Part shown: positions 25,613-34,831 of the stretch, one piece after another | Layout: every line of letters begins with the position of its first letter | Numbering within the stretch: the first letter of the stretch is position 1 | Source: Anaerolineae bacterium | GTDB taxonomy: Bacteria; Chloroflexota; Anaerolineae; Promineifilales; Promineifilaceae | Direction: 5' to 3' | Length of the DNA stretch: 40,628 nt | Assembly (NCBI GenBank): GCA_019637635.1 | Contig: JAHBVI010000057.1 | Location: 1-40,628 of the forward strand | Notes under the pieces: generated by a model | The model's database searches: none | What the model was told of the DNA's origin: nothing | What the model saw: the letters and a program-made list of their open reading frames with translations, nothing else | Program-made: the position numbers and the translations under genes

Positions 25613-27256
25613 ATGCAGATTAAAGACTATATCGCACCTTTGCTCAAATGGTGGTGGCTCATATTAATAGCCACCATGATAGCCGGTGTTTCCAGCTACT
25701 TTGCCGTCAGGCAACAACCAGCCACTTTCCAATCAGCCACGACGCTCATCATTGGCAACGCCATTGAAAACCCCAACCCTTCGGGAAATGATTTTTATCT
25801 GGCCCAGCAGTTGGCCGGCACTTATGTGGGTCTGGCTTACCGGTCATCTGTTCGCCAGGCCACCATGGAAGCGCTAGGGCTTACCTGGCTGCCTGATATC
25901 CGGGTAACGCAAAACTCAAACACCATCGTCATCTTAGTTACCGCCTACAGCCCGGAAGTGGCCCAGGCTGTTGCCGCCGAAATGGCTAATCAGCTGATTC
26001 TGCGCAGCCCTACCTCTGCTTCGGAAAATCAGGAGCGCCAGGGCTTTATTAACAAACAACTTGATGATTATGAATTAGCCATTACCGAAACCAGGGCACA
26101 AATAGCAGAAAAGAACAATCAACTGCCTGAATTAATTAGCGCACGGGAAATTGCCGACCTGCAAAGCGAGATTGAAACGCTAGAAACAAATCTGCAACGG
26201 CTGCAAACAAGCTATGCCCTTCTGCTGCAAAATACCCAAAAGGGGGCCACAAATACATTGACCATCATTGAACCGGCCTACTATCCACAAGCGCCGGTTG
26301 ATCCCCGAAACGAATTCACTGTTATCGTGGCTATGAGTGTTGGTTTTGTCCTGGCTGCCGCGGCGGCATTCCTCATGGAATATCTGGACGATACCGTTCA
26401 GACCCCTGAGCAATTGGCGCAGCTAACCGAAGAGCCAACTGTGGTGAATATCGGGCAAATGAAATCATCTGATAACGGGCTGGTGACTGTGGCAGAACCT
26501 CGATCATCCACTTCAGAAGCATTCCGAGTGCTGCGGACGGGTGTACAGTTCGCTTCCATAGACAATCCTCTTCAGGTCGTTTTGGTCACCAGCGCCACAC
26601 CAGGAGAAGGCAAAACAACCATCTCCGCCAATCTGGCCGTAGTTTTGGCTCAGGCCGGGCATAAAGTGCTGCTAATAGACGCAGATTTGCGCAGTCCTTC
26701 CCAGCAAGACACGTTTAAGCTGGATAATTCAAGCGGGCTTACCACCGTGTTGTTGTATTTTGAAAAGGCGCATAAAGACGGCCGTTTGCAGCAAGTATTA
26801 GAAAAAGCGGTTCGCCCCACACCCGTCCAGGGCTTGGAAGTTCTGAGTAGCGGCCCTATTCCACCCAATCCATCTGAACTGCTTGGTTCGGCCAAGATGC
26901 GCGAGTTATTGCAATATCTCAAGCAGGAATACGATTACATCGTCTTCGATTCACCCCCGATACTTCCGGTTACAGATGCCGTCATCCTCAGTTTGTTAGT
27001 AGACCGCACCATACTGGTGGTGCGCGCCGGCAAAAGCCGTTCCAAATATGTGCAGCACATGTCACAGCGGCTGCATGAAGTCAATGCCAATTTATTGGGT
27101 TGTGTCTTGAATGGAACCAGCGCCCGCAATAGCTATTATGGCGATTACGCCGAATACCCCTATTCAGAAACTCACAAAGATGACCAAGATGAGAAGCAAA
27201 ACGGCAAAGTTACCAAGATCAATCGCGGCCTGAAGAAGAAGATTATTGCTCAATAG
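25613..27256 (+). CDS. Wzc-like polysaccharide co-polymerase with tyrosine autokinase domain
   Basis: This 547-residue protein fuses a Wzz-type chain-length domain with a BY-kinase. Membrane helices lie at about 13-32 (WWWLILIATMIAGVSSYFAV) and 233-256, enclosing a coiled-coil-rich outer domain (about 150-205). The kinase has Walker A ATPGEGKTT (about 325-333), Walker A' VLLIDADLRSP (about 350) and Walker B YIVFDSPP (about 441). The C-terminus carries a tyrosine cluster, NSYYGDYAEYPYSE, the usual autophosphorylation site. In this family phosphorylation cycles control polymer length and export. It normally partners Wzy-type polymerases, but here the nearest exporter is an ABC pair. A strong AGGGG ribosome site supports the ATG. 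Confidence 0.92.
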   Translation: MQIKDYIAPLLKWWWLILIATMIAGVSSYFAVRQQPATFQSATTLIIGNAIENPNPSGNDFYLAQQLAGTYVGLAYRSSVRQATMEALGLTWLPDIRVTQNSNTIVILVTAYSPEVAQAVAAEMANQLILRSPTSASENQERQGFINKQLDDYELAITETRAQIAEKNNQLPELISAREIADLQSEIETLETNLQRLQTSYALLLQNTQKGATNTLTIIEPAYYPQAPVDPRNEFTVIVAMSVGFVLAAAAAFLMEYLDDTVQTPEQLAQLTEEPTVVNIGQMKSSDNGLVTVAEPRSSTSEAFRVLRTGVQFASIDNPLQVVLVTSATPGEGKTTISANLAVVLAQAGHKVLLIDADLRSPSQQDTFKLDNSSGLTTVLLYFEKAHKDGRLQQVLEKAVRPTPVQGLEVLSSGPIPPNPSELLGSAKMRELLQYLKQEYDYIVFDSPPILPVTDAVILSLLVDRTILVVRAGKSRSKYVQHMSQRLHEVNANLLGCVLNGTSARNSYYGDYAEYPYSETHKDDQDEKQNGKVTKINRGLKKKIIAQ

Positions 27257-27301
27257 AAGTTTTCGCTTATCAGTTTGCAAGCGTTCATCTCCTATAGGGG
27301 A

Positions 27302-27334
27302 CTGACAGGGCTTTGACCTTAACAAACCTGTCAG
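27302..27334. terminator. Hairpin between convergent genes
   Basis: CTGACAGG (27302-27309) pairs with CCTGTCAG (27327-27334) in the 92-bp space between the convergent Wzc-like and GT2 genes. The T-rich stretch TTTGTTTTCT follows on the plus strand at 27341, so it can serve as terminator for the Wzc-like gene. The sequence resembles a palindrome family common in environmental Chloroflexota and Bacteroidota genomes, from memory. Confidence 0.55.
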
Positions 27335-27348
27335 GCCTCGTTTGTTTT

Positions 27349-28050
27349 CTACCGATTAAACAGGCCATATTTTAAGATGGCGTACACGGCCCGAAACCCA
27401 TCCTTCCAGTTGATCTTTTTGCCCTCGGCATAGGTACGGCCGTAATAAGAAATACCCACCTCATAAATACGGCAATCCTTCAATTTGGCAATTTTGGCCG
27501 TCACCTCCGGCTCAAAACCAAACCGCTCCTCCTTCAACTCGATCTGATCCAGGATTTGCTTCCGAAAAACCTTGTAACACACTTCCATGTCCGTCAGGTT
27601 CAAGTTGGTAAAGGCATTGGACATCAAGGTCAACCCCTTGTTACCCAGGGAATGCCAGAAATACAACACCCGGTGTGATTCCCCCCCGGCAAAACGCGAG
27701 CCATACACCACATCCGCCTTGTCCTCCAGCATTGGCCGGAGCAGTTTGCCATATTCCGCCGGGTCATATTCCAGATCAGCATCCTGGACAATGACAAAAT
27801 CCCCTTGCGCCCGCGCAAAACCGGTACGCAAGGCCGCCCCCTTCCCCCTGTTTTGTTCGTGAAAAATGATGACCACATTGTCAGCCTCCGCCTCCAACTG
27901 CCGCAAATACTCACGGGTGCCGTCAGAAGAGCCATCATCAACGATAATCAGTTCACGGTCAATCTCCAACGGCGCCGTCTGCACCTTCTGGATAATGGTT
28001 TCAATCGTCTTGATTTCATTGTAACAAGGAATCACAACGGAAAGTTTCAT
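27349..28050 (-). CDS. GT2 polyprenyl-phosphate sugar synthase-like glycosyltransferase
   Basis: This 233-residue soluble GT2 enzyme resembles dolichol/undecaprenyl-phosphate mannose or glucose synthases: LSVVIPCYNEIKTI, IVDDGSSDGTRE (37-48), NRGKGAALRTGF and the metal-binding DADLEYDP (90-97), then VVYGSRF and MEVCYKVFR. It probably loads a hexose on a lipid phosphate for use by outer-face glycosyltransferases. It lacks the membrane helices some relatives have at the C-terminus. GAGG lies eight bases before the ATG. It converges on the Wzc-like gene and may belong to the glycan locus or be a general cell-envelope gene. Confidence 0.9.
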   Translation of the reverse strand: MKLSVVIPCYNEIKTIETIIQKVQTAPLEIDRELIIVDDGSSDGTREYLRQLEAEADNVVIIFHEQNRGKGAALRTGFARAQGDFVIVQDADLEYDPAEYGKLLRPMLEDKADVVYGSRFAGGESHRVLYFWHSLGNKGLTLMSNAFTNLNLTDMEVCYKVFRKQILDQIELKEERFGFEPEVTAKIAKLKDCRIYEVGISYYGRTYAEGKKINWKDGFRAVYAILKYGLFNR

Positions 28051-28117
28051 GTAGTTGCCTCGTCAATTTTTCTTATTTTTGGTAGCTGCTGTCACCTTGC
28101 GCGGGGTATGATACATG

Positions 28118-28153
28118 AAAAAAGGAGCAGGGCACACCGGGTACCCTGCTCCT
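28118..28153 (-). terminator. Intrinsic terminator of the radical SAM gene
   Basis: On the minus strand AGGAGCAGGG and CCCTGCTCCT form a 10-bp GC-rich stem (28123-28132 with 28144-28153), followed directly by TTTTTT. It lies 45 bp past the radical SAM stop and separates it from the GT2 gene. Confidence 0.85.
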
Positions 28154-28198
28154 ACATAGTGTCTGGCTTTCTATTCAGCAATGAGCGTCTTTGTTACA

Positions 28199-29908
<1,710 letters not shown>

Positions 29909-29942
29909 CTATCAATCTCCTTACGTGGTATCAAACCAGTTT

Positions 29943-30170
29943 TTATTCCATGATATCTGTTGCCAATTTGCCCATTTTTGTACCCAATCGTCTAAATTCC
30001 TGGTTATTCTCAATATCTTCAAATGGGAGGCTCATGGGTCGTTCAGTAACCTGCCAGCCTGTTTGCTGACAGTATCGGGCTGCTGATAAGGAGCAGCAAG
30101 CATAGCAAAACATGGCAAAATTAAGATTGTGCTTAACGACCTGCTCATCACACCATACCCTTATAGGCAA
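29943..30170 (-). CDS. Hypothetical small protein
   Basis: This is an open frame of 75 codons from a TTG at 30170, or 56 codons from the ATG at 30113. The product has a Cys-rich middle (FCYACCSLSAARYC) and an acidic-helical end (EDIENNQEFRRLGTKMGK). No family is recognised and no ribosome site is convincing. The upstream end overlaps the T-tract of the sigma-factor terminator. It could be a real small gene, a degraded remnant, or the leader of the radical SAM transcript. Confidence 0.3.
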   Translation of the reverse strand: MPIRVWCDEQVVKHNLNFAMFCYACCSLSAARYCQQTGWQVTERPMSLPFEDIENNQEFRRLGTKMGKLATDIME

Positions 30171-30212
30171 ATAAAAGACCGGCTCAAGGCGGCCAGATGC
30201 CGTGAGCCGGTC
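30166..30212 (-). terminator. Intrinsic terminator of the sigma factor gene
   Basis: GACCGGCTCA (30177-30186) pairs with TGAGCCGGTC (30203-30212). On the minus strand the stem is followed by TTTTATTT. It lies about 70 bp past the sigma gene stop. Confidence 0.75.
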
Positions 30213-30218
30213 AGAAAA

Positions 30219-30246
30219 CGGCCGGTTGCCGGCCGGTTGCCGGCCG
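30219..30246. repeat. 11-bp direct repeat CGGCCGGTTGC
   Basis: Two and a half copies of CGGCCGGTTGC stand in tandem in the spacer between the sigma gene stop and its terminator. Each copy contains the CGGCCG core shared with the genome-wide octamer ACGGCCGT. No function is evident. Confidence 0.8.
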
Positions 30247-30281
30247 AATAACGGCCAAAGATATAGATGCAGGACGCCACA

Positions 30282-31277
30282 TCAATTCAGGTAATAAATC
30301 AAGTCTCCACCTAATTGGGGTTGGCGCAGTTTACGCAGCGCGTTACGCTCTATCTGCCGGATGCGCTCGCGGGAAAGATTAAACAATTCGCCTACCTCTT
30401 TCAAGGTGTGGGATTTGTACCCACGCAGACCATAGCGCAAGCAGAGAACATTGGTCTCTTTGGGCGTCAGTTTGTCCAACAACTCTTCCACTCTTTCCGA
30501 TAACATTTTGTGCGCTACCAGTTCTGTTGGCTGTGGTTCCTCATTGTTTTCCACAAAACTACCCAGTTCATTGTCCGCTTCCTGCCCTGCCGGCTGCTCT
30601 AACGAGAGCAGCGGCATGGTAATTTCCAACAGCATCCGCACCCGGTGAATGGGCATGTTGGTTTCTTCGGCCAGTTCTTCGGGTGTGGCCGGACGGCCGT
30701 ATGCCTGTTCCAGTTCTCGTTTGGCCCGGTAGAGACGGCGGATGGTCACGCCCTTGTTGGCCGGAATGCGAATGGTACGGCCGTGATTGGCAATGGCCCG
30801 CGTGATAGATTGGCGAATCCACCAGGTGGCATAGGTGCTAAAGCGGTTGCCCAGGGTATAGTCGAATTTGTCTACGGCCGTGATCAACCCCACATTCCCC
30901 TCTTGAATCAAGTCCAAAAAATCCAGCCCCTGATCCCGATACTTTTTGGCAATGTTGATCACCAGCCGCACATTGGCCCGCGTCAGCGCCGTCCGCGCCT
31001 CATCCCCTTCCCGGACATGCCTGTGCAGTTCTTCGCGCTCAACGGCCGTCACCATCCCCTTCTTCAACCGTCGCGCCGCCAGGCGGCCCGCCTCAATACA
31101 TTTTGCCAGCCGCACCTCATCCTCGGCCGTTAACAAAGTAACGCCCCGATTTTCCGTCAGATACAGCCCCAAGAAATCAATTTCCTCGGCAACGCCGTCC
31201 GCTTCCTCCAGAAAATCACTCTCATCCAGGTCAACCCCATAGTCAACTTCATCTTCAAAATAACTACGCATCTCCAT
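30282..31277 (-). CDS. RNA polymerase sigma-70 family factor (RpoD/SigA-like)
   Basis: This 331-residue sigma factor has short region 1.2, region 2 (about 96-166) with DLIQEGNVGLITAVDKFDY and FSTYATWWIRQSITRAI, region 3, and region 4 (about 268-323) with LTPKETNVLCLRYGL and the DNA-recognition helix in LSRERIRQIERNALRKLR. It lacks the long region 1.1, so it may be the primary sigma factor of this lineage or a close group 2 relative. I place the start at ATG 31277, with AAAGGAG eight bases upstream. An ATG at 31283 is too close to that site, and the longer frame to 31313 adds no conserved sequence. It has a near-perfect promoter and its own terminator. Confidence 0.93.
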   Translation of the reverse strand: MEMRSYFEDEVDYGVDLDESDFLEEADGVAEEIDFLGLYLTENRGVTLLTAEDEVRLAKCIEAGRLAARRLKKGMVTAVEREELHRHVREGDEARTALTRANVRLVINIAKKYRDQGLDFLDLIQEGNVGLITAVDKFDYTLGNRFSTYATWWIRQSITRAIANHGRTIRIPANKGVTIRRLYRAKRELEQAYGRPATPEELAEETNMPIHRVRMLLEITMPLLSLEQPAGQEADNELGSFVENNEEPQPTELVAHKMLSERVEELLDKLTPKETNVLCLRYGLRGYKSHTLKEVGELFNLSRERIRQIERNALRKLRQPQLGGDLIYYLN

Positions 31278-31298
31278 TACCATCTCTCCTTTAGACCA

Positions 31299-31331
31299 CC
31301 ATCTTTGGGCCATCTTTTATTGGGCCATCTT
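31299..31331 (-). repeat. Direct repeats in the sigma gene leader
   Basis: The 5' untranslated region has TTGGGCCATCTT at 31305-31316 and again at 31320-31331, 15 bp apart, with a third CCATCTT at 31299-31305. On the transcript this reads AAGATGGCCCAA repeated. It could be an RNA or protein binding site controlling translation, or simple slippage. Confidence 0.6.
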
Positions 31332-31378
31332 CTTTGGAGCATCGGCTTGAGCCAATCATTTGTGTACATCGCATTGGT

Positions 31379-31408
31379 ATTATAACTATTTTGTATAGCT
31401 TTTGTCAA
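31379..31408 (-). promoter_or_regulatory. Consensus sigma-70 promoter of the sigma factor gene
   Basis: On the minus strand, TTGACA (31403-31408) and TATAAT (31379-31384) are separated by 18 bp. Both boxes match the bacterial consensus exactly. It would give a leader of about 90 nt to the sigma gene. Confidence 0.85.
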
Positions 31409-31423
31409 GTTTGATTCCGGCAC

Positions 31424-31448
31424 AAAAAAAGGAGCGGTCATCCGCTCC
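31424..31448 (-). terminator. Intrinsic terminator of the DUF1992 gene
   Basis: GGAGCGG (31431-31437) and CCGCTCC (31442-31448) form a 7-bp stem with a TCAT loop. On the minus strand the stem is followed by TTTTTTT. Confidence 0.8.
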
Positions 31449-31478
31449 TCATCGTCCAAGATCAGGAGATTGAAAATT

Positions 31479-31518
31479 CAATATCTCAATCTCCCAATCC
31501 CCCAATATCCCAATCTCC
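31479..31518. repeat. Five tandem 8-bp units (CAATNTCC-like)
   Basis: CAATATCT, CAATCTCC, CAATCCCC, CAATATCC and CAATCTCC follow one another without gaps, directly beside the DUF1992 stop codon. This is a degenerate microsatellite in the 3' untranslated region. Confidence 0.85.
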
Positions 31519-31521
31519 CCC

Positions 31522-32052
31522 CTACCGCAACCATCGCGCCGCGCCTGCCCGCTGCAATTCTGCCTCCAGGTTTAGTTTGAACAATTCCATGTTCGCCAAC
31601 GGCCGTTTCAAATTATACGTGTCTATCCGTTTGTTCAGCTTCTCAATCTGCGCCGCCCACTTCAGGCAGGCGTCATCCCAGGAGATGGTCAGGCGGTCGC
31701 GTTCGGCAGGGGTGGTCACGGCCGTGAACCGTTCCTCATGCCACCCCCATTTCCGTTCAATTTCGGCGCGCAGTTCGGCCGTTTCCGCCAAAACCTGGTT
31801 CCGCTCCATAATCCAGGCTGGTGGCACATCATTCTCCTTCAGAATAGAATGGGCCAACTCCTGTTCCCCTTCAAAATGATTTTTCGTCAAATTCAGCGGC
31901 TTCCCTTTCCCCGGCAAATTATCAAACAGCCCTTTTTCCACCCCATCCTGAATAAGCTCCTCCATCAGATCGTTCCAATCGTGCCGCATTCGCTGCTGGT
32001 GTTTAGCCTTTTCCACTGCATTTTGCATTGAATCTTTCAGGTAATCATCCAT
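31522..32052 (-). CDS. DUF1992 (DnaJ-C28-like) domain protein
   Basis: This 176-residue protein has the hallmark FDNLPGKGKPL (43-53) after an acidic helix (WNDLMEELIQDGVEKGL), and a long C-terminal helical part (RNQVLAETAELRAEIERKW, NLKRPLANMELFKLNLEAEL). This is the conserved domain of DNAJC28-like proteins in bacteria; its role is unknown, and it lacks a J domain. The ATG at 32052 has GAGGA eight bases upstream, so the longer frame to 32100 is not used. It diverges from uvrB and has a terminator. Confidence 0.9.
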   Translation of the reverse strand: MDDYLKDSMQNAVEKAKHQQRMRHDWNDLMEELIQDGVEKGLFDNLPGKGKPLNLTKNHFEGEQELAHSILKENDVPPAWIMERNQVLAETAELRAEIERKWGWHEERFTAVTTPAERDRLTISWDDACLKWAAQIEKLNKRIDTYNLKRPLANMELFKLNLEAELQRAGAARWLR

Positions 32053-32104
32053 CTGGTTGTCCTCACAGGTTATATACAACAAGTTTGTGAAAATAAGCAC
32101 AAAT

Positions 32105-32134
32105 ACTATACCATTTTTTAGCAGTGCCAGGCAA
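32105..32134 (-). promoter_or_regulatory. Probable promoter of the DUF1992 gene
   Basis: On the minus strand TTGCCT (32129-32134) and TATAGT (32105-32110) are 18 bp apart. The -35 box lies inside the left arm of the long inverted repeat. Confidence 0.55.
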
Positions 32135-32185
32135 GGGGCAAAACAATCTCAATTGACCAGGGCCAATCGCCCCTTGCCTGGCACT
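32123..32185. repeat. Inverted repeat with 17-bp perfect arms
   Basis: AGTGCCAGGCAAGGGGC (32123-32139) is perfectly complementary to the sequence at 32169-32185, with a 29-bp centre. No T-tract follows on either strand, so it is not a standard terminator. It resembles the ends of a very short MITE or REP element, placed between the divergent DUF1992 and uvrB genes. Confidence 0.85.
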
Positions 32186-32201
32186 ACGCAACTACAAATT
32201 G

Positions 32202-32224
32202 TGGTAGAATTGGAACTTACGTTC
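32202..32224 (+). promoter_or_regulatory. Extended -10 promoter with LexA-type SOS operator for uvrB
   Basis: TGGTAGAAT (32202-32210) fits an extended -10 box. GAACTTACGTTC (32213-32224) fits the Bacillus-type LexA box core GAAC-N4-GTTC and would cover the transcription start. Together they indicate DNA-damage induction of uvrB. No good -35 is visible, as is usual for extended -10 promoters. Confidence 0.75.
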
Positions 32225-32279
32225 TGACAAATCAAACGCGGCAGGTTTTTGGAAACCCGTCACGTCTCAAGAGGATACC

Positions 32280-34367
32280 ATGCCAAAATTTGAGCTTGTT
32301 TCCGACTTCCAACCCATGGGCGACCAGCCCGAAGCCATCATCAAACTCGTAGAAAGCGTCGAAAAAGGCGACCGCTTTCAAACCCTGCTGGGGGCCACCG
32401 GCACCGGCAAAACCTTCACCATCGCCAACGTCATCCAGCAAACCCAGCGCCCCACCCTCGTCATCGCCCACAACAAAACCCTGGCGGCCCAACTCTACAG
32501 CGAATTCCGCGAATTTTTCCCTAAAAACGCCGTCTCCTACTTCGTCAGCTACTACGACTACTACCAACCCGAAGCCTACGTCCCTCGCCACGACCTCTAC
32601 ATCGAAAAAGAGACGCAAATCAACGACGAAATCGGCCGGCTGCGCCTGCTGGCTATGTCCAACCTGCTCAGCCGCGAAGATGTCATCATTGTCGCCTCCG
32701 TCTCCTGCATCTACGGCATTGGCAACCCGGAAGCGTGGGGCAAAGTCACCGTGGAAATCGAACGCGGCAAAACCTACCGCCGCGACATCCTGCTGCGCCA
32801 TCTGGTAGACATCCAATACGACCGCAACGATCTGGAACTGCGGCGCGGCACCTTCCGCGTGCGCGGCGATACCCTGCAAATCTTCCCCGCCTACGCCGAG
32901 TCCGCCTACCTGGTGGAGTTCTGGGGCGACGAAGTGGAGCGTATCGCCGAATTTGACGCCCTGACCGGCGAAGTGCTGCTGGAAATGTCCAGAGTCAAAG
33001 TATTCCCCGCCCGCGAATTTGTCACCGACGAAGACAAACTGCACCAGGCCATTGAAGATATAGATCGGGAATTGCAGGAGCGCATCACCTGGTTCAAATC
33101 ACAGAACATGCTCTTGGAAGCGCAGCGCATTGAGCAACGCACCAGCTATGACCTGGAAATGCTGCGCGAAATTGGCTTCACCTCTGGCATTGAAAATTAC
33201 AGCCGCCACCTCGACCAGCGTGACGAGGGCACACCTCCCTGGACGCTGCTGGACTATTTCCCCGGCAACTATCTGCTGGTCATTGACGAAAGCCACATCA
33301 GCATCCCCCAAATTCGCGGCATGTACGCCGGCGACAAAAGCCGCAAACAAACACTGGTAGATTACGGTTTCCGCCTGCCTAGCGCAATGGACAATCGGCC
33401 GCTCAACTTTGATGAGTTCGGCGAGCGGGTTCATCAGGCCATCTTTACCAGCGCCACGCCGGGGCCGTTTGAGTTGGAACATTCAACGGCCGTCGTCCGA
33501 CAAGTGATTCGCCCCACCGGTGTTTTAGACCCCGAAGTGGAAGTGCGCCCGGTACGGGGGCAGGTAGATGATTTGCTGGGTGAAATTCACCAGCGCACCG
33601 AACGCGGTGAACGGGTGCTGGTGACAACGCTTACCAAACGTATGGCTGAAGACCTGGCCGATTATCTGCTGGAAATGGGGGTGAAAGTCCATTATCTGCA
33701 CTCCGAAGTACACACCATTGAGCGCACCGAGATTTTGCGTGATTTGCGCATGGGTGTGTTTGATGTGGTGGTGGGCATCAACCTGCTGCGCGAAGGACTG
33801 GATTTGCCGGAAGTGTCGCTGGTGGCCATTCTGGATGCAGACAAAGAGGGCTTTTTGCGTTCCGGCACCTCACTCATTCAAACCATTGGCCGGGCAGCGC
33901 GGCACGTGGAAGGCAAGGTCATCATGTATGCCGACAAGATGACCGACTCGATGAAGATGGCGATTGATGAGACCAACCGCCGCCGCGCCGTGCAGCAGGC
34001 GTATAATGAGGAGCACGGCATTGAACCACGCAGTATCCACAAAGCGGTGCGTGACCTGACGGATGACATCACCCACGAGAAGGAACTGGCGCTGGCCGAA
34101 AAGCAGGCCGGGTACACCACCGTGGCCGACCTGCCCAAAGATGAACTGCACAAGATCATCACCGAACTGGAAAAGCAGATGAAGGCGGCGGCGCAGGCGC
34201 TGGAGTTTGAAAAAGCAGCCCAACTGCGCGACCAGATTGTAGAACTGCGGCAGTTGATGGTTTTGAAAGAGGCGGGGGCCGACGGCGACCTGCCCGCTTG
34301 GGAGCGCATGAGGCGGCTGGATGCGGCCGGGATTTCTTACGAGATTGGCGACGAGATTGGCGGATAG
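32280..34367 (+). CDS. uvrB: Excinuclease ABC subunit B
   Basis: UvrB is the damage-verifying helicase-like subunit of nucleotide excision repair; it is loaded by UvrA and then recruits UvrC. The 695-residue product has Walker A GATGTGKT (39-46), the beta-hairpin region YFVSYYDYYQPEAYVP (about 93-108), DESH in the ATPase domain, helicase motif VV(V)GINLLREGLDLPE, QTIGRAARH, and the C-terminal UVR motif (about 622-657, LEFEKAAQLRDQI) for UvrC. AGAGG precedes the ATG. The opposite strand has long open frames, which reflect codon bias only. Confidence 0.98.
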   Translation: MPKFELVSDFQPMGDQPEAIIKLVESVEKGDRFQTLLGATGTGKTFTIANVIQQTQRPTLVIAHNKTLAAQLYSEFREFFPKNAVSYFVSYYDYYQPEAYVPRHDLYIEKETQINDEIGRLRLLAMSNLLSREDVIIVASVSCIYGIGNPEAWGKVTVEIERGKTYRRDILLRHLVDIQYDRNDLELRRGTFRVRGDTLQIFPAYAESAYLVEFWGDEVERIAEFDALTGEVLLEMSRVKVFPAREFVTDEDKLHQAIEDIDRELQERITWFKSQNMLLEAQRIEQRTSYDLEMLREIGFTSGIENYSRHLDQRDEGTPPWTLLDYFPGNYLLVIDESHISIPQIRGMYAGDKSRKQTLVDYGFRLPSAMDNRPLNFDEFGERVHQAIFTSATPGPFELEHSTAVVRQVIRPTGVLDPEVEVRPVRGQVDDLLGEIHQRTERGERVLVTTLTKRMAEDLADYLLEMGVKVHYLHSEVHTIERTEILRDLRMGVFDVVVGINLLREGLDLPEVSLVAILDADKEGFLRSGTSLIQTIGRAARHVEGKVIMYADKMTDSMKMAIDETNRRRAVQQAYNEEHGIEPRSIHKAVRDLTDDITHEKELALAEKQAGYTTVADLPKDELHKIITELEKQMKAAAQALEFEKAAQLRDQIVELRQLMVLKEAGADGDLPAWERMRRLDAAGISYEIGDEIGG

Positions 34368-34405
34368 AAAAAGACGCCGGGTTGGAAAAACAGTTGAGCC
34401 ATCAA

Positions 34406-34831
34406 ATGCAGATTGAGATTGACTCCTCACCCACACCGGAGGATGAACTCGTCGTCTGGGATGGACTGCGGGAGTACAACGAGGCGCATGTGCCCTCCGG
34501 TGGTGATACCGCCTTTGCCGTCTTTCTGCGCAGCGACGATGGCGTTATTCACGGCGGCGTCCTGGCCAGAGCAGGTCGCGGCTGGCTGCACATCAGTTCA
34601 TTGTGGGTAGAAGCCAATCTGCGGGGGCAGGGGTACGGAAAGCAACTGATGGCCGCCGCCGAAGCGGAAGGGCTTCGGCGCGGTTGCCACAGCGCCTACC
34701 TGGATACCTTCAGCTTTCAAGCGCCAGATTTTTATAAACAGTGCGGCTATGAACTGTTTGGCGTCCTGGAAGCATTCCCGGAAGGGTATCAGCGATATTT
34801 CATGCGCAAGTCGCTAAAAAGTGAGACGTGA
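34406..34831 (+). CDS. GNAT family N-acetyltransferase
   Basis: This 141-residue protein has a GNAT fold with ISSLWVEANLRGQGYGKQLM; RGQGYG at residues 73-78 is the acetyl-CoA pyrophosphate loop. DFYKQCGYELFGVLEAFPEG follows at the C-terminus. The start is taken at ATG 34406, since homology begins there; the open frame reaching 34298 would overlap uvrB. The ribosome site is weak, so it may be coupled to uvrB, 38 bp upstream. The acetyl acceptor is unknown. Confidence 0.88.
   Translation: MQIEIDSSPTPEDELVVWDGLREYNEAHVPSGGDTAFAVFLRSDDGVIHGGVLARAGRGWLHISSLWVEANLRGQGYGKQLMAAAEAEGLRRGCHSAYLDTFSFQAPDFYKQCGYELFGVLEAFPEGYQRYFMRKSLKSET

Noticed and set aside
32232..33044. 270-codon open frame on the minus strand opposite uvrB
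   Set aside because: The frame lies antisense to an unmistakable uvrB. Its composition (runs of Val, Gly, Asp, Phe) is what codon bias of the real gene produces on the other strand.
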